Position numbers and translations under genes: made by a program. 64,000 nt of DNA, taken from Neoceratodus forsteri. Taxonomy: Eukaryota > Chordata > Ceratodontiformes > Ceratodontidae. Positions within the stretch are counted from its first letter, which is position 1, and every line of letters begins with the position of its first letter. Location: positions 829,962,001 through 830,026,000 of the forward strand of contig CM057452.1 in the NCBI GenBank assembly GCA_016271365.2. Direction: 5' to 3'. The notes under the pieces were generated by a model that was given only the letters and a program-made list of their open reading frames with translations, searched no databases and was not told the origin of the DNA. Positions 46,804-58,919 of the stretch are shown piece after piece.

Positions 46804-47140
46804 AGGAATAATGCCTGACAGGGTGGGTGTTATGCTGGGATAACATCCTGCCTCGGGTGGTTGGACCCCGAGAAGGGATGATATCTGGGTATAACATTCA
46901 CCCTTGAGGGCATTATTCCTATTATACAATGGCTTGTTGTTATATACAGAATAAAAAAAAATAATTTTAAAGAATGTTGTTTGTGTGTAAAAATATTTTT
47001 GTCTGTTAAGATAGATGCAAAAAATGTGTAATGCAATGTAAATACAATCAATCTGCAGGGATGTTATTCCAGGATAACATCCCTGCTGCGGTGGCCAACT
47101 AACCAATCAGAAGCCAGGATTCTTTCTTGTCATTGTATAA
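46804..47140. repeat. Hairpin unit beside hAT gene
   Basis: A hairpin (46,804-46,920; GGAATAATGCC at one end and GGCATTATTCC at the other) is followed by a segment bracketed by ATTATACAATGG (46,921) and CATTGTATAAT (47,131), with a second small hairpin GGGATGTTATTCC/GGATAACATCCC at about 47,058-47,083. This is the same architecture as B1 and B2 inside the giant palindrome, with diverged sequence. It may be the 5' end of the hAT-related element or a separate MITE. Confidence 0.65.
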
Positions 47141-47327
47141 TGTATAATAAAATACTGACTGCAGTAATAGAAAAACTTATGTCTGTTTACTGTTTCTTTT
47201 ATTTTGACACATGGTCTTAATGTAGAGGCACGTTATAGAAAACATAGAAATCACAATCCTTTAATAAACCACTTTTTTTTTATTTTCTTATGTCTTTATT
47301 GCTATCTTTTGGTAGTATTCTACAGAT

Positions 47328-49535
47328 ATGAGCAACATTTCACCACCACGCAAGAAATGGAAGCAGAGCTTACTATCTTTTGGCGGAAGTACTACACTTA
47401 GTAGCAACAAAGAGTCTGTTTCTTCTAAGCCAGCGGTTTCTGACAGTCAAGTTGTCACTAATACAATAACCACAGTACAGGACTCCTCTGAATTGGGTTC
47501 TAGCACATCATACACAGTCACAAGTGCTGACAATGTTTTTTCTACTATTGTTACTTTGAGTGCTGTTTGCATCACCCCGGATTGTCCTGAAGATTCAATC
47601 AGTGGATCCTTAATTACCCCAACTGCCACATCAAGCACTGCATATGACAACTACTGGCCTAAGGTTTGGTAATTCAGTCAATGGAAGAGATGGAAAGAGA
47701 TGTATAATTGGAGTGTATGCAATGATGGTAGGCTTGGCTGTTCAATCTGCCATCAGACCAATGTATTTGTTGACAAAAGCCAAGGTATTCACCTTTCTTC
47801 AGAGTGATGCAATATTCTGGTGGAAGCAAAATATGACAGAAAGCTGAAGGACAAGATTTACAAACATAGAGATTCACAAGCACATAGGTTGTCAACACAA
47901 TGTTTGGAAGCAGGAAAACGTGCCAGATTTGAAGCATGCATTATAGAGATCCATGCAAAACAATTTAATGAAACTGCTCACATTTTCCGGACAGCTTATG
48001 TCATTGCCAAACTCAATATTCTCTTCTCCAAACAACCTCATCTTGTGAAACCACAACAACTAAATGGAATCAACATGGGAAACATTCATCATTCAGACCA
48101 TAGTTGTGCAACCATCCTCAGGCATATTGCTTACTGCATGAAAAAGAGCTGTTGCACAGCCATCAAAAAATGGGAACCATATGTGACTATCATGCTGGAG
48201 GAAGCCACACTCCACAATGTAAGTGTGGTTATGCTATATCTTCACTGCAGTCTTGAAGATGACCCTCACACCTTTGGTGTGGAAAACATTTTCCTGGGAC
48301 TCTTAGAAGCAAAAGAAGGTACAAATGCTAAAGGCATAATGAGCATTGTGGAGGAGGAGCTAAGTCAAGCAGGTTTCAGAGAAGACTGGCTGTAAAAGAA
48401 ATTGATAGCAATATGTACAGATGGAGCATCGGTGATGATGGGGCACAACAGTGGGTTAATTGCACAGTTTAAGGAGAAGTACGGCAATCAAGTTTATTCA
48501 TTTCATTGCCTGGCCCATTGCCTTGAGCTTGCTGTCGATGATGCATTGAAGTCTGTGACATCTACTAACTATTTCCAGGCATTCATGTCAAAGCTGTATA
48601 CTCTATACAGTCAGTCACCTAAGAATCAGAGCCAGCTTAATCAAGCTGCTAGAGATACTGAAACTCAAATTCTCTGCATCAGTCCTATCTTCAGCATAAG
48701 ATGGGTTGCAAGCAGTTTTTGATCAATAAGAGCTGTTTGGACAGACTTTCCAGCCCTATGCAATCACATCAGTGATGCCGCAAAAGATGTGACATGTTCT
48801 CACACTGAGAGAGTGAAGTACGAAGGACTTTACAACAATCTTACCACTGTGTTATTTGTGAAAAGCTTGGCTGTGATGAAAGATGCACTTTGTGAGCTAC
48901 ATTATCTGTCACTGTTCCTGCAAAGAAATGACACCAGTATCAATGAAGCCTCTGTAGCTGTACAGCAAACAGTTTCTGTTCTCAAAGCTATGAAGAATGA
49001 AGGTGGAAAGTCATTCCAGAAAGCATTAAGTCAGGTAAAAGTAATCGACCAAGAGCCACGGTTCAGGGGGTGACACTGCAGCCAGGAAAAGGTAGAATCA
49101 GCTCTGCCCAACTGTTCCAAGCATTAATTGATGCAAGCCAGATGAGAATGCCCGACTCTTGCCTAGTGAAAGACATTAATATACTTGGTTCTAAAACATG
49201 GCCTGACAGTAATGATTGTGTGCTTTTGGGGGAGATAGTGTTTTTCGGCTCAGTAAGAAGTTTGCACTTCCATCAAGAGCTGTTATCGAACAATTTGGAA
49301 GTTTCAAACTTGATGGTAAGGAGCCAAAAGATGAATTACATCAATTAATGACAGCAGTGAGGACATACCCGGCATCAACAGCTGAATGTGAGCAAGGGTT
49401 TTCACTCATGAACCTAATTGCCACAGATCACAGAAACAGTCTGAAGCAATCAACAATCTCAGACCTAATGTTCCTCCAGTTGAATGGTCCACCTCTGGAA
49501 GACTTTGATCCATTTCCCTTCATCAAGTCTTAGCT
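47328..49535 (+). pseudogene. hAT transposase, KIAA1586-like, decayed
   Basis: A domesticated-looking but broken hAT-family protein on the plus strand. The N-terminus (47,328-47,672) is serine/threonine-rich. A zinc-finger-like region follows in shifted frames around 47,660-47,880 (GCSICHQTN). The transposase core at 47,820-48,395 ends with a stop at 48,393. The next frame carries ICTDGASVMMGHNSG (catalytic Asp) and YSFHCLAHCLELAVDDA (48,402-48,722). The C-terminal dimerisation segment is at 49,216-49,533 (YPASTAECEQGFSLMNLI and HRNSLKQSTISDLMFLQLNGPP). This layout matches the vertebrate KIAA1586-like group of hAT-derived proteins. Several stops and frame changes make it a pseudogene. Terminal repeats were not identified with certainty. 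Confidence 0.85.
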
Positions 49536-49644
49536 CGTACAAGGCAAATGGTTGTCCACTTCTTGAAAGACTGGTCCAGATCCTTTTGACTCAACTGTAT
49601 AGTCCAAAAAGATGATCCAAAAGTTTACTTGCCAGTGCTATGAG

Positions 49645-49900
49645 TGCAATCTTTATTTATTTATTTATTTAGTTTTTGTTAACCGGGTAGGTGCACTAGC
49701 CATAAAATGACTATTTTCAGGCACAACCTGTGAGAGTACAACAAAAAGAGAACAGTTGAACAACAGCAACATGGGTACAATAATACAAATAGAGGAATAG
49801 TACAGCAGAGCTACAAAAATACAATGGGTCAAATATTTACAGTTATATTATTTACCAGTGCTAAAAATGAAATTGTTATAGTGCTTTTAGTTATACTGAA
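49645..49900 (-). mobile_element. LINE/SINE tail, minus strand
   Basis: Begins with TTTATTTATTTATTTAG followed by TTTTTGTTAACCGGGTAGGTGCACTAGCC. Read on the minus strand it ends in a TAAATAAATAAA tail. The same core occurs at 61,296-61,360, so this is a repeat family. Confidence 0.6.
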
Positions 49901-49924
49901 TCATGTCTAGTGTGCAACTCAACT

Positions 49925-50125
49925 ATATAGCCTAGAGGTTAGAGTATCAAGCTGTGAATGATTTTGGTCCATCCAGCCGAAAGATCTGAGTTACATTGCC
50001 ACAACCTCCACTTGCACACTGTGTGACTGAGCAAGTCACTTAATTTCCCCAGTGCTCCTGGGTAGCCCAAGAAAACAGGCAACTGTGCCTAGTGGGCCTT
50101 ACTAAGGTAACAAAAAAATAAATAA
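49925..50125 (+). mobile_element. tRNA-type SINE with MIR/L2-like tail
   Basis: The head resembles a tRNA (TAGCCTAGAGGTTAGAG as box A near 49,928; a degraded box B near 49,985). It is followed by TGACTGAGCAAGTCACTTAATTTCC, given here as two overlapping parts near 50,025-50,050, which is the conserved MIR/L2-type core. The end is AAATAAATAAA. Confidence 0.65.
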
Positions 50126-50149
50126 AAAAAATATATATATATTGCTGTT

Positions 50150-50375
50150 TAGATAGTGTTCCTAACGGTGTTTCATCATACTGTTTTGTTCTTTTATTCT
50201 ATGCAATTATCTATTGTTCTGCTGTGTACAATGATTTCTGATGTTATATTATTAATACTGTATCTATGTCTGTTGTGAATTGTATCTCCCACCCAGGATG
50301 TATCTTGAAATGAGTAATACTGTTCAGTTTGCATTCCTCGAGAAATTTTAAATAAATAAATAATATAAACATATT
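50150..50375 (+). mobile_element. L2 LINE 3' end
   Basis: A 3' UTR segment with CCCACCCAGGATGTATCTTG and a terminal TTTTAAATAAATAAATAA, the typical L2 3' end. No coding sequence remains. Confidence 0.6.
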
Positions 50376-51939
50376 AAATACATTATCATTTCAATCTTCA
50401 GTGTTACTTAAATATGAGAAGACATACTAGAAATGCAGTTGGTTGAGTTTAAAACAGAAAATTGGGCTTGTAAGGAACTGACGGTTGAGAAATCTGCAAT
50501 TATCTGATCCTCCTCCTAACACAGGGCACTCCATCCATGCCACTCAATTGACTGACTCTCAACACTAGTGGCAGACACTTTCTGTTACTCATCGTACAAG
50601 TAGATGACATGAGGGATTTGTGCTACATTTATGCTTTTTTTATTCATTGTCACTGTTGTGTTACTCAGCTCTAGAATGCAGGAAAATGAACTATTTACAG
50701 CGCTTTTTCAAAAAATGACCTGGGGGGGCATGCCCCAGACCCCCCTAGTTTTGTTAGGATTTCAACAACACCATTTGACAGACTCTGCACACACCTCTGC
50801 ATATTCCTGTTGAGCCCCCTATTTCTTTCAGCATAATTCAAGCATTGCATTTAAATGAATTAATCTTAATCCCTTTGCCTCATACTGTAATTTATGTAAT
50901 TTACCATCTTGTACTTGGGGACTTGTGTTCGCTTCAATATCCCCATCCAGAATTAGCAGTAGCAAAGTAGATGAAAACAATACCCTCCCTGAGAAAAATG
51001 CCCAGAAAGAATCAATTCTAAATATAATCCCAGCTCATAGCTACTTTTTTTTAGACAGACACACCAATAACTTTATATTGCCATGTATAGTGTAAGCAGA
51101 GCCAAGCAATAAATTATGTATAGTCAATTGATGAGCCACCAGGCAAAACTAAATGGTCCAGGTAATTCAGCAAGTGAAAAACACCCTGATCCAATAAAAT
51201 AAGGCCCATTAAAAAACATAAACTAAAATAGTACTACCCTTCATTTTAAAATAAATAAAAAATCAATAAAAGTGCTGCTATAGATACTAGTTGTAAAACA
51301 AACTTAATATCTTCACAAATTTGCAAAACAAAGTTGGTTAAGCAAATATGCAGGGTTACAAGATTAAACTGACAATTTGCTCCAACAACTTTAATTTAAT
51401 CTCACCCTGGAATATTTGCAAAGTGACCGATTCTTGCTCAGTTTGTTGACCAAGTGGCGCTCCATTCATGCTCGCGCCCATACACTTGCAGATGGCATGT
51501 GCTTTTGTACTGTGAAGCCCCTCCCTTTACTCAGGTGAATGGCTGCTGGTCTACCTCCGAGCCCCCTTGCCAGCTGCAAAAACAATGAAGGTAAATTAGG
51601 GGCAATTATTTTGATAAAAGCACAGTTCAAAATGTAGTCTGTTTGGGGCACACACTGAAGTTGCACAATGATGCTGTAGTCTTCTACTTGGGCAGTGGAG
51701 CTTCTCCTGAGCCAGGCAGGAAATGCCAGTAAATCAGACGATGTCAGGCACTCAGGTCTTCACCCCAGGCAGCAGTGCTTCTCCCGGTCAACTTACAGGA
51801 GATGTCAGTCAGCAGTGCAAACATCTGTTCTCTGGTAGCAGTAGGTCTCCAGAGATGGATGTTAATGGGTGCCCCACACTCTGCTTGCATGTGGCACATG
51901 CTTTTGTACTGTGAGGACCCTCCCTCCACTCAGGTGAAC
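50376..51939. other. Unassigned, with a diverged direct repeat
   Basis: No gene recognised. Two related segments about 400 bases apart (51,475-51,535 and 51,877-51,937) share CATGYGCTTTTGTACTGTGA and CTCAGGTGAA. GGGGGGGCATGCCCCAGACC near 50,725 resembles the region near 3,880. Confidence 0.5.
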
Positions 51940-54160
51940 AGTAATGACCTCTCGCATTGCCTTATAAAATGTGGTTGTGAAACTGTCCATACCCAGAGAC
52001 TTTCTATTTTTTAAGTCTTTGATTGCTTCCTCTTTCTGTTCCTCTGAAATAGGCTCCTCCAATCGTTTCATGTACTGTTGGGATAATGTGGGTATACAGA
52101 GTTTCTTAAAGAAGGACTGTATGAGTACATTGTGATTCAGCTGTCTTTCCTGAGTATATAATGTTTCATAGTATGAGGCAAAGGTATTAGCTATCTTGCC
52201 AGAGTGAGAAAGTAGTGATCACTGTCCTCCTCTTTCCTGAATCTTGAGAACTACCCTATTGTTCTGCTGTGTGTGAATCTGTTAGGCCAATAGTCAGCCT
52301 ACCCTGTTGCCTGCCTCGTAAAATCTCTTCCTGGCAAATCTTAGCTGCCCCTCAAGTTTTTTCTTCTATGTAGACCTATAGATTACATCTGCATACTTGT
52401 ATTTCTTGTATTTTAGGGGGCAAGATGTCATCCAGAGTAATTTTGTTTGTCTTCAAGATTGAATACTTCCTGCTCCAGGGCAAGCTGCCTGACTATACCA
52501 TATCCTCTTTTTATCTGGAAGACAAACTGCATAATATCCCCTGTCAGAGCACACTGCAAAAAGGATGCTGAGCATTGAGCTGGTGGTGCTTCAGCAGAAA
52601 AAGTAAAATGCAGACATGAATGTTGAGCACACACTACCTGACAATGAGAACAAAGATGTCCAGCTCCAAAATATGCTTAAAATTCATTTATTCAGATGGC
52701 AAGGACGAATGCACATAATGCCCGGCTGATGCATTGTCCAGCTCTCAAATATGCCTAAAATTAATTTATTCAGTTGGCAAAGACCAATGCCCATAATGCC
52801 CAACTGACACATTTCCGATCCTGCCCATTCCTTTTACAAAGGATCAAGCAGGATCCGAAATACATCAGGTGGGCATTATGGGCATTGGTCCTTGCCATCT
52901 GAATAAATGAATTTTAAGCATATTTTGGAGCTGGACATCTTTGTTCTCACTGTGAGCTAGTGTGTGCTCAACATTCGTGCCTGCATTGCCCCTGTCGGAG
53001 AAGCCTTCAGTCCATTCCATCTACTCCCCAGGGATGTGTGCCCTTACCGGTTGTGTATGAGGTATTAACTAATTTTAGTTTTTAGCATCATGACAAATTT
53101 GGAATTGTTCATGAGAGAGTTGTTGAAGTGCTAGGCAGAAGTTCTACAGGAGGGATCCACTATGAGTCCTGCCATTGCAGGGGCATGATCGGATAGAGTT
53201 TTGCTACCAATTGTGGCACTTTGAATGGTGTAGAGCAATTCTTTGGATAAGAAGAGCATGTTGATCCTGGAATAAGATTGTTGGAGAGCAAAGTATAATG
53301 TAAAATCTGAGTCTCAAGGGTGCTGCAGCCACTAGGAGCCCATCAATCCCATCTCTCTAAGAAGCTTTTTGAGCACACCACCACTTTTTTCAGTACCCTG
53401 GGGTCATCTCCCACTCACCTTTCTGTCCAGTTGTGCATTGATAACCATGTTGAAGTCACCCCCATAACATATAATTTCCCAACATCAGGAGGGAACTTCA
53501 ACAGGACATTTTTATAAAATGCTACCCTCTCCTCAACTGAGCACGGGGCATAGACATTTACTAAGGTGAATGGTATAACCCTATATAATCCTTCTATGTA
53601 AACGCATTGACCTTTATTATTTTCCCCTACCTTTTCTATCTGTAGTGGGAGGCACCTACATACAAATACTGCCACCCCCCACCCCGTGTGGATGTTGCTG
53701 GAATGAGGAGCAGTAACACTCTCCCACCCATGCTGCTTTTAATTTTTTTGTGATCTGCTTGTGTGAGATGTGTCTCTTGCAGCAGTGCTATTGAGGCCTT
53801 CTATCTCTGTAGCTCCTGCAACACCCTGCTGCATTTAACAGGTTTAGCCAGCCCTTTAGCATTATAGGTTACAATATTGAGTTCAGCCTGTCCTGCCATT
53901 ATTAAATAGGCATATTAGTAATGAATTCCTTTCCTGCAGACCCATGTGGGACCCACAGAGCCTCAATATGTTGAAAAAAAATGGGAGGTTTTGTCGCCCT
54001 ATCAAATAATGAAAGGCCCCACCATATCTTAGCAAAACCACACTTTGACAGATAGAATAACTTGAATTAGAACAATGAACCAACATATAAAAAAACATTA
54101 ACACAACTTCAAGGTACCGAAGCTTTGCCTGTGCTGGTGGTGAATACACATGTCCCATGA
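51940..54160 (-). mobile_element. L1 LINE ORF2: endonuclease to start of RT
   Basis: Minus-strand L1-type ORF2. The endonuclease lies at about 53,400-53,860: LLQETHLTQADHKK, KGQCVYIEGLYRVIPFTLVNVYAP and a degraded VMGxxxT. The region just before the polymerase follows at 51,940-52,070 (EEPISEEQKEEAIKDLKN and GMDSFTTTFYK). The polymerase itself is missing: the segment stops near 51,940. A foldback element (52,605-52,990) sits inside. The ORF1 of probably the same element is at 57,880-58,849, separated by a CR1 insertion. Confidence 0.75.
52605..52990. mobile_element. Foldback element inside L1
   Basis: The left arm (GAATGTTGAGCACACACTA, then GATGTCCAGCTCCAAAATATG and TTTATTCAGATGGCAAGGAC) is the reverse complement of the right arm ending CAACATTCGTGCCTGCATT. 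The left side also holds a second, diverged copy of the inner part of the arm (about 52,730-52,805). No coding sequence, and no clear target duplication. Confidence 0.75.
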
Positions 54161-54169
54161 AAGCTTTGG

Positions 54170-56536
54170 GTATAGACCCTGTGAGCCAACCAGGGAAAAG
54201 TCAATTCTGGACCTGGTATAGACCAATTGGAACAGAGTTGAATAAATACAGGTGTAAGGGCAGCTGGGGTCCAGTGACCACTACATGGTGTGGTTCAGCA
54301 TGGAGACATGGACTCAATTAAGCCACACAAGGGTAAGAGTATTAGATTTCAGGAGGGTGGACTTCAATGAAATGGGTAGATGTATACAAACAGTCCTGGG
54401 GAAGGGAGAGGTAATAGAGAGGGTGGAAGAACAATGGGAGAAACTGAAAGGAGCTATAGTGGATATAACAAACCAATGTGTTAGGATAGTGGCCAAATGG
54501 AAAAGAAGAAGGAAACCACTATGGTTCTCCAAAGAGGTGAGAGACAAAGTCAGGACTAAAAGGTGGAGTTTCAGGAAATATAAGGGGAGCCAAAGGGAGA
54601 AGGACAGGGAGGTGTACCTTGAATGTCTAAGAGAAGCAGGGAAGGCTGTTAGGAGGCAAAGGCACAGATAGAAGAGGCCTTGGCATGGTCTGTTAACAAA
54701 GGGGATAAGGCATTTTATAGGTACATCAGTGAAAGAAGAAAAATTGGGGGGGATTGCGAGGCGAGAAGGGAGAATGTAAAGAGGGGGATCTGGACAAGGC
54801 AGGAATACTGAACAAATACTTCTGCTCAGTATTCACTAAGGAGGGGGAGGATCAAGGACCACAGTTGGGGTGCAGAGGCAATGGGGGGAGGGAGAAGTGA
54901 ACACCAGTCCATTCACAGTGGAGATAGTTCTGGAAGAACTCACAAAGCTGAAGGTGGATAAAGCCATGGAGCCAGGTGACATCCACCCAAGGATATTAAA
55001 GGAGCTGTGAAGGGAACTAGCAGCACCTCTGGTGGCCCTGTTCACAGAGTCACTCAACACGGGTGTCATTCCAGAGGACTGGAGGAGGGCACATGTAATC
55101 CCGCTGCATAAAAGCAGCAGTAGGGAGGAGGCAGGGAAACTACAGGCCAGTCAGCCTCACCTCAGTGGTGGGAAAGATCATGGAGACACTGCTGAAAGAA
55201 AGGATAGTGGCACATATGGAATCCAGCAGTGCTCAGGATCTGAGGCAACATGGATTCACAGCAGGAAAGTCATGTCAAACGAATCTAATAGATTTTTTTG
55301 ATTGGGTGACTATGGAAATAAATCAGGGAGGGGCGGTACACGTCACCTACCTAGATTTCAGCAAAGCCTTCGACACCATCCCACATAGAAGGCTGGTTAA
55401 CAAAATGGGTAGTCTTGGCATGGGAGACACGCTGGTGAACTGGGTTAGGAACTGGTTAGCAGACAGGAGACAGAGGGTAGTGGTAAGTGGCATACAATCT
55501 GGGGAGAGGGGGGTGACCAGTGGGATACCACAGAGATCAGTACTAGGACCAGTCCTGTTCAATGTCCTCATTAGTGACATTGCAGAGGGGCTGGAAGGAA
55601 AGGTCTGCCTGTTTGCAGATGACACCAAGATCTGCAACAGGGTGGATACTCCAGAAGGGGTGCAGAAAATGAAGAGGGACATGGAGAAGCTTGAAAGATG
55701 ATTGGAGATGTGGCAACTGAGGTTCAATGCAAAGAAGTGTAAAATAATGGACCTGGGTAGAGGGAACCCTAGGGAAAGCTACAGGCTGGGGGGGAGCTGA
55801 CTGTCACTAAAGAGGAAAGAGACCTAGTGGTTATCATCTCTGATGACCTTAAGGTATCAAAGCAGTGCACAAAGGTGGCAGGGAGGGCCAATGTCATACT
55901 GGTGGTGCATAGGCAGAGGTATCACTAGCATGAGGAGGGAGGTGGTGATGCCATTGTATAAAACATTGGTAAGGCCTCACCTGGAGTACTGCATGCAGTT
56001 CTGGAGGCCACATCTGTGCAAGGACATAGATAAGGTGGAGACTATTCAGAGAAGGGCAACAAAGATGGTGCAGAACTTGCACCACAAAACATATGAGGAG
56101 AGACTAAGGGACCTCAAAATGTACTCACTGGAGGAAAGGAGACAGGTGGGGGACATGATTGAAACTTTCAGGTACCTCAAGGACGTAAACAAGGTGCAAG
56201 TGGGGAACCTTTTCCAATGTAGAAAAAGTACTAGAACAAGGGGGGAAAATATGAAATTGGAAGGGGGTAGATTAAGATTTAATGTGAGGAAGTTTTTCTA
56301 CACAGAAAGGGTAGTCGACACTTGGAATAGTCTACCACAAGAGGTAGTGGGGGCAAGCACAGTGGAGGGGTTTAAGCATGCCTGGGACAGGCACAAGGAA
56401 AGCTTGAGAGGGGAGGAAGTGATGAAAAGCCATTGATCACATAGGGTCAGTGGCCGCATACAATGTATAGGGCCTACGGGCAGACTGGATGGGGCTAGAG
56501 GTCCTTATCTGACAACAATTTCTATGTTTCTATGTA
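54170..56536 (+). mobile_element. CR1 LINE nested in L1
   Basis: The longest CR1 of the window in the plus sense. It starts at the end of the endonuclease (SILDLVYTNWNRVE-like, then SSDHYMVWF), continues with the linker (54,285-54,671, KPLWFSKEVRDKVRTKR), VIPEDWRRAHVIPLHKSSSREEAG (55,032-55,301), reverse transcriptase HGFTAGKSCQTNLIDFF, YLDFSKAFDTIPHRRLVNK and an intact FADDTK (55,165-55,701). The thumb and C-terminal region (55,843-56,436; [52 protein letters not shown]) follow. It ends at 56,536 with TTTCTATGTTTCTATG. A frameshift falls near 55,130 and stops occur between the segments. It splits an L1 of opposite orientation. Confidence 0.92.
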
Positions 56537-56935
56537 GTGTCCCCATGTGTCACTGAAAGAACTGGGCTCGCAAGTACTCTGTCTAGTAGCCAGTTCTATA
56601 GTACGTTATCAGCTGTATTATACATTAGAACAGGATCCAGCCTTCCCTCCTTCATCTGTAAAGAAAATATGTTACTATCCCCTGCAGGTTCCCCTTGTGG
56701 CTGGCTGAGGGACAGTACACCATCTAAGTTGAGAGCAGTGAGAGATTAAGAGGAAAAGGAAAAAAACTTCCCCCTTAGGCATCACTTAGGTGAGGGTATA
56801 TGGAGAAATTCCATAAACTGTAAGGCCCTCATCAAGCATTGCAGAGACTGAAACCCACAGCCAGTCCTCAGCTGTAGTGAAGGCTTCCATTGCTTCATGC
56901 AACCTGTGTCTGAGCCTAAGAGCAAGCGCAGGACC

Positions 56936-56970
<35 letters not shown>

Positions 56971-57879
56971 GGCACTTTGTAGTCTGCCCACAGTGGAACT
57001 GTACACCTGGGTATAGTGCTTCTGTGAGATGCCAGAAGAATTCCAAATCTGTGGGATGTAGCTGCCCAGTATGTGCATCAATGCTGAGCTGCTATGCATA
57101 TAATTTTGGCCCCCAGCCATATCCATCTATGTGGCTTGCTAGCCTGACTCTTGGGGAATGTACCAACCTTTTCACAGTGTTCCCATCGTTGGCAGTAAAA
57201 ATATTGCAGCTGTCTCAAGGAATCCAAGTGGTCTGCCCTAGGTCATTGCCTAGCTTCATCTGATCATGTTTGGACCTGCTGTGGAGCCCCAAATCCCCAC
57301 ACATCCATCAGCCATGCCAGCTTCCCACACCACAATCCCAGATGAGGGTCCCCCAACTACCCTGAACCTGCTAGTTTTCCATTTCCACATTCAATATCAC
57401 ATATAAATCATATATGTTGTTTGGAAGTTTTCCCCTCTTTGCAGCACTGTAATTGCTAACAAGCCATGTTGTTCGGCTTCTGTACCCTCATCCCCAGGTC
57501 AAGGGCCACAACAGTTTAGAGTTCCATAAGTGGCCCCGTCTTTGCAGTAGGAAGCATTGTCTTTCATTAAAGCTGATGTTTCCATCATGCAAAGCTCTCA
57601 TAAGGAAAATCATTCATGAAGACAGAGTGTCATGCAGATTGCTCAACTAATAATATGCAGTCTTGCTGCAGGTAACAAACCCAATACCTGGCATGGACTC
57701 CTGTGGTGATGTCTCATCCTGAAGCTGATGTTGCAGATACTCCTGATGTCAGGTCAGGTCTCTGTGATTGAAAAATGTGGCTTCAGGCATAATTTAGAGT
57801 GCATTGACAATTCTTCTTCTCCTCCCCTGTTGTCACAGGAGCTGTAAATCATTTTTGCTGTTGCAGCTGGGCAATAGCA
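56537..57879. other. Spacer between CR1 and L1 ORF1
   Basis: Probably includes the L1 inter-ORF region, but 1.3 kb is long for that, so another unrecognised insertion is likely. A (CA)n microsatellite lies at about 56,938-56,966. The overlapping minus-strand frames near 56,780-57,130 have no motif that I can name. Confidence 0.4.
56938..56966 (+). repeat. (CA)n microsatellite
   Basis: About 14 uninterrupted CA units. Confidence 0.9.
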
Positions 57880-58849
57880 TCAGCCAATTCTAGATGATCC
57901 AGTAGTGGAAACAACTTCTGCATTGTTTTTAGCAAGTTGCATGCCTCTTCTAGTGTTTTGAAAAACCTGGGGCCAGAATCCCTGAAGATGCAGAGCTGTG
58001 CTGGTGCCAACAGTTAAACCTTGATATTTTTTTCTCAGAGGGTTTTGAAGACTTGCAGGATCCTTTGTCATTTGTCCATGACCCCTGGGGCAAAATTATG
58101 GTCAAAATATAATTCTGTACACTAAATACCACCTTCTTCTTTTCCCAAACCTTCCTTAATCAGAGCATTTTTGTCTTCTAGTTGATGCACTGAAGGACAA
58201 CAGGTCAGGGTTTACTGTTTTTTGTCTTTCAGTTTTGGGACAAGCACCCTGTGCACCTGTTTGATCCCCACATCCGTGTCCGATGGGCAGTCTAATAATT
58301 TTTTTCAAAAAAGAAGTTAAGAAGTCCTCCATAGTCCCCTGCTTGGTATATTCAGGCAGTCCATATGTTCTTAAATTATTCCAGTGAGACTGGGATTCAG
58401 AGTCCTCCAGCTTCTCTGCGATTACCTGATCCCTGTGATTGAAGGAGAGGAGGACAGTGTTGTGTTTATTGGCCTGGACTGCCATTATGCTAAGGCTTTG
58501 TTCCAGCTCAGTTGTTTTTTTCCTGGAGGTGTTGAATGTCTCTTTGTGAAAAGAAGACTGTTTCCCTGAGTTTTGTCAGTTTAGAGCTGATATTACAGAG
58601 ATCCATGAAGAGGGTTTTCGATTTACTTGTTTAAAACTCTTCTTCTACATCTGAATAGGCAGCCTTATATGGCAAGCTGCTGGCAGCTGATGATGGTATG
58701 CTGTTGGAACAGGAACATGAAGTTCTTCTCCCTGGCTTGCTGTCTTTCAGAATTCTGCCTTCTGCTGCTTGCCTGGCTGGCTGGCTTTCAGAATTCTGCC
58801 AACCGCTGCTTTCCATTATGTAGTAAGATTGAGAAGGTTTTTTTTGCAT
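57880..58849 (-). pseudogene. L1 ORF1 (RNA-binding protein) remnant
   Basis: The minus strand starts with a methionine at about 58,814 or 58,849 (ESSGWQNSESQPARQ), has a short coiled-coil segment near 58,590 (ISSKLTKLRETVFFSQRDIQ), the RRM-like part at 58,156-58,485 (LEDSESQSHWNNLRTYGLPE and IGHGCGDQTGAQG), and the C-terminal domain at about 57,900-58,110 in another frame (NIKV, LLAPAQLCIFRDSGPRFFKTLEEA). This domain order is that of L1 ORF1, a trimeric RNA chaperone needed for retrotransposition. Several stops and frameshifts. The ORF2 endonuclease of the same orientation lies at 53,400-53,860. Confidence 0.8.
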
Positions 58850-58919
58850 CCCTTTTTACTGCTATTTAGAGGTGGATGGTTATGGGTTTTGAAGGTTGCT
58901 GAATGGAGCTTTGTCTCCC

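Noticed and set aside
56782..57126. Minus-strand frame of 114 codons between CR1 and L1
   Set aside because: It runs through a CA microsatellite (VCVCVC), and the rest has no identifiable family.
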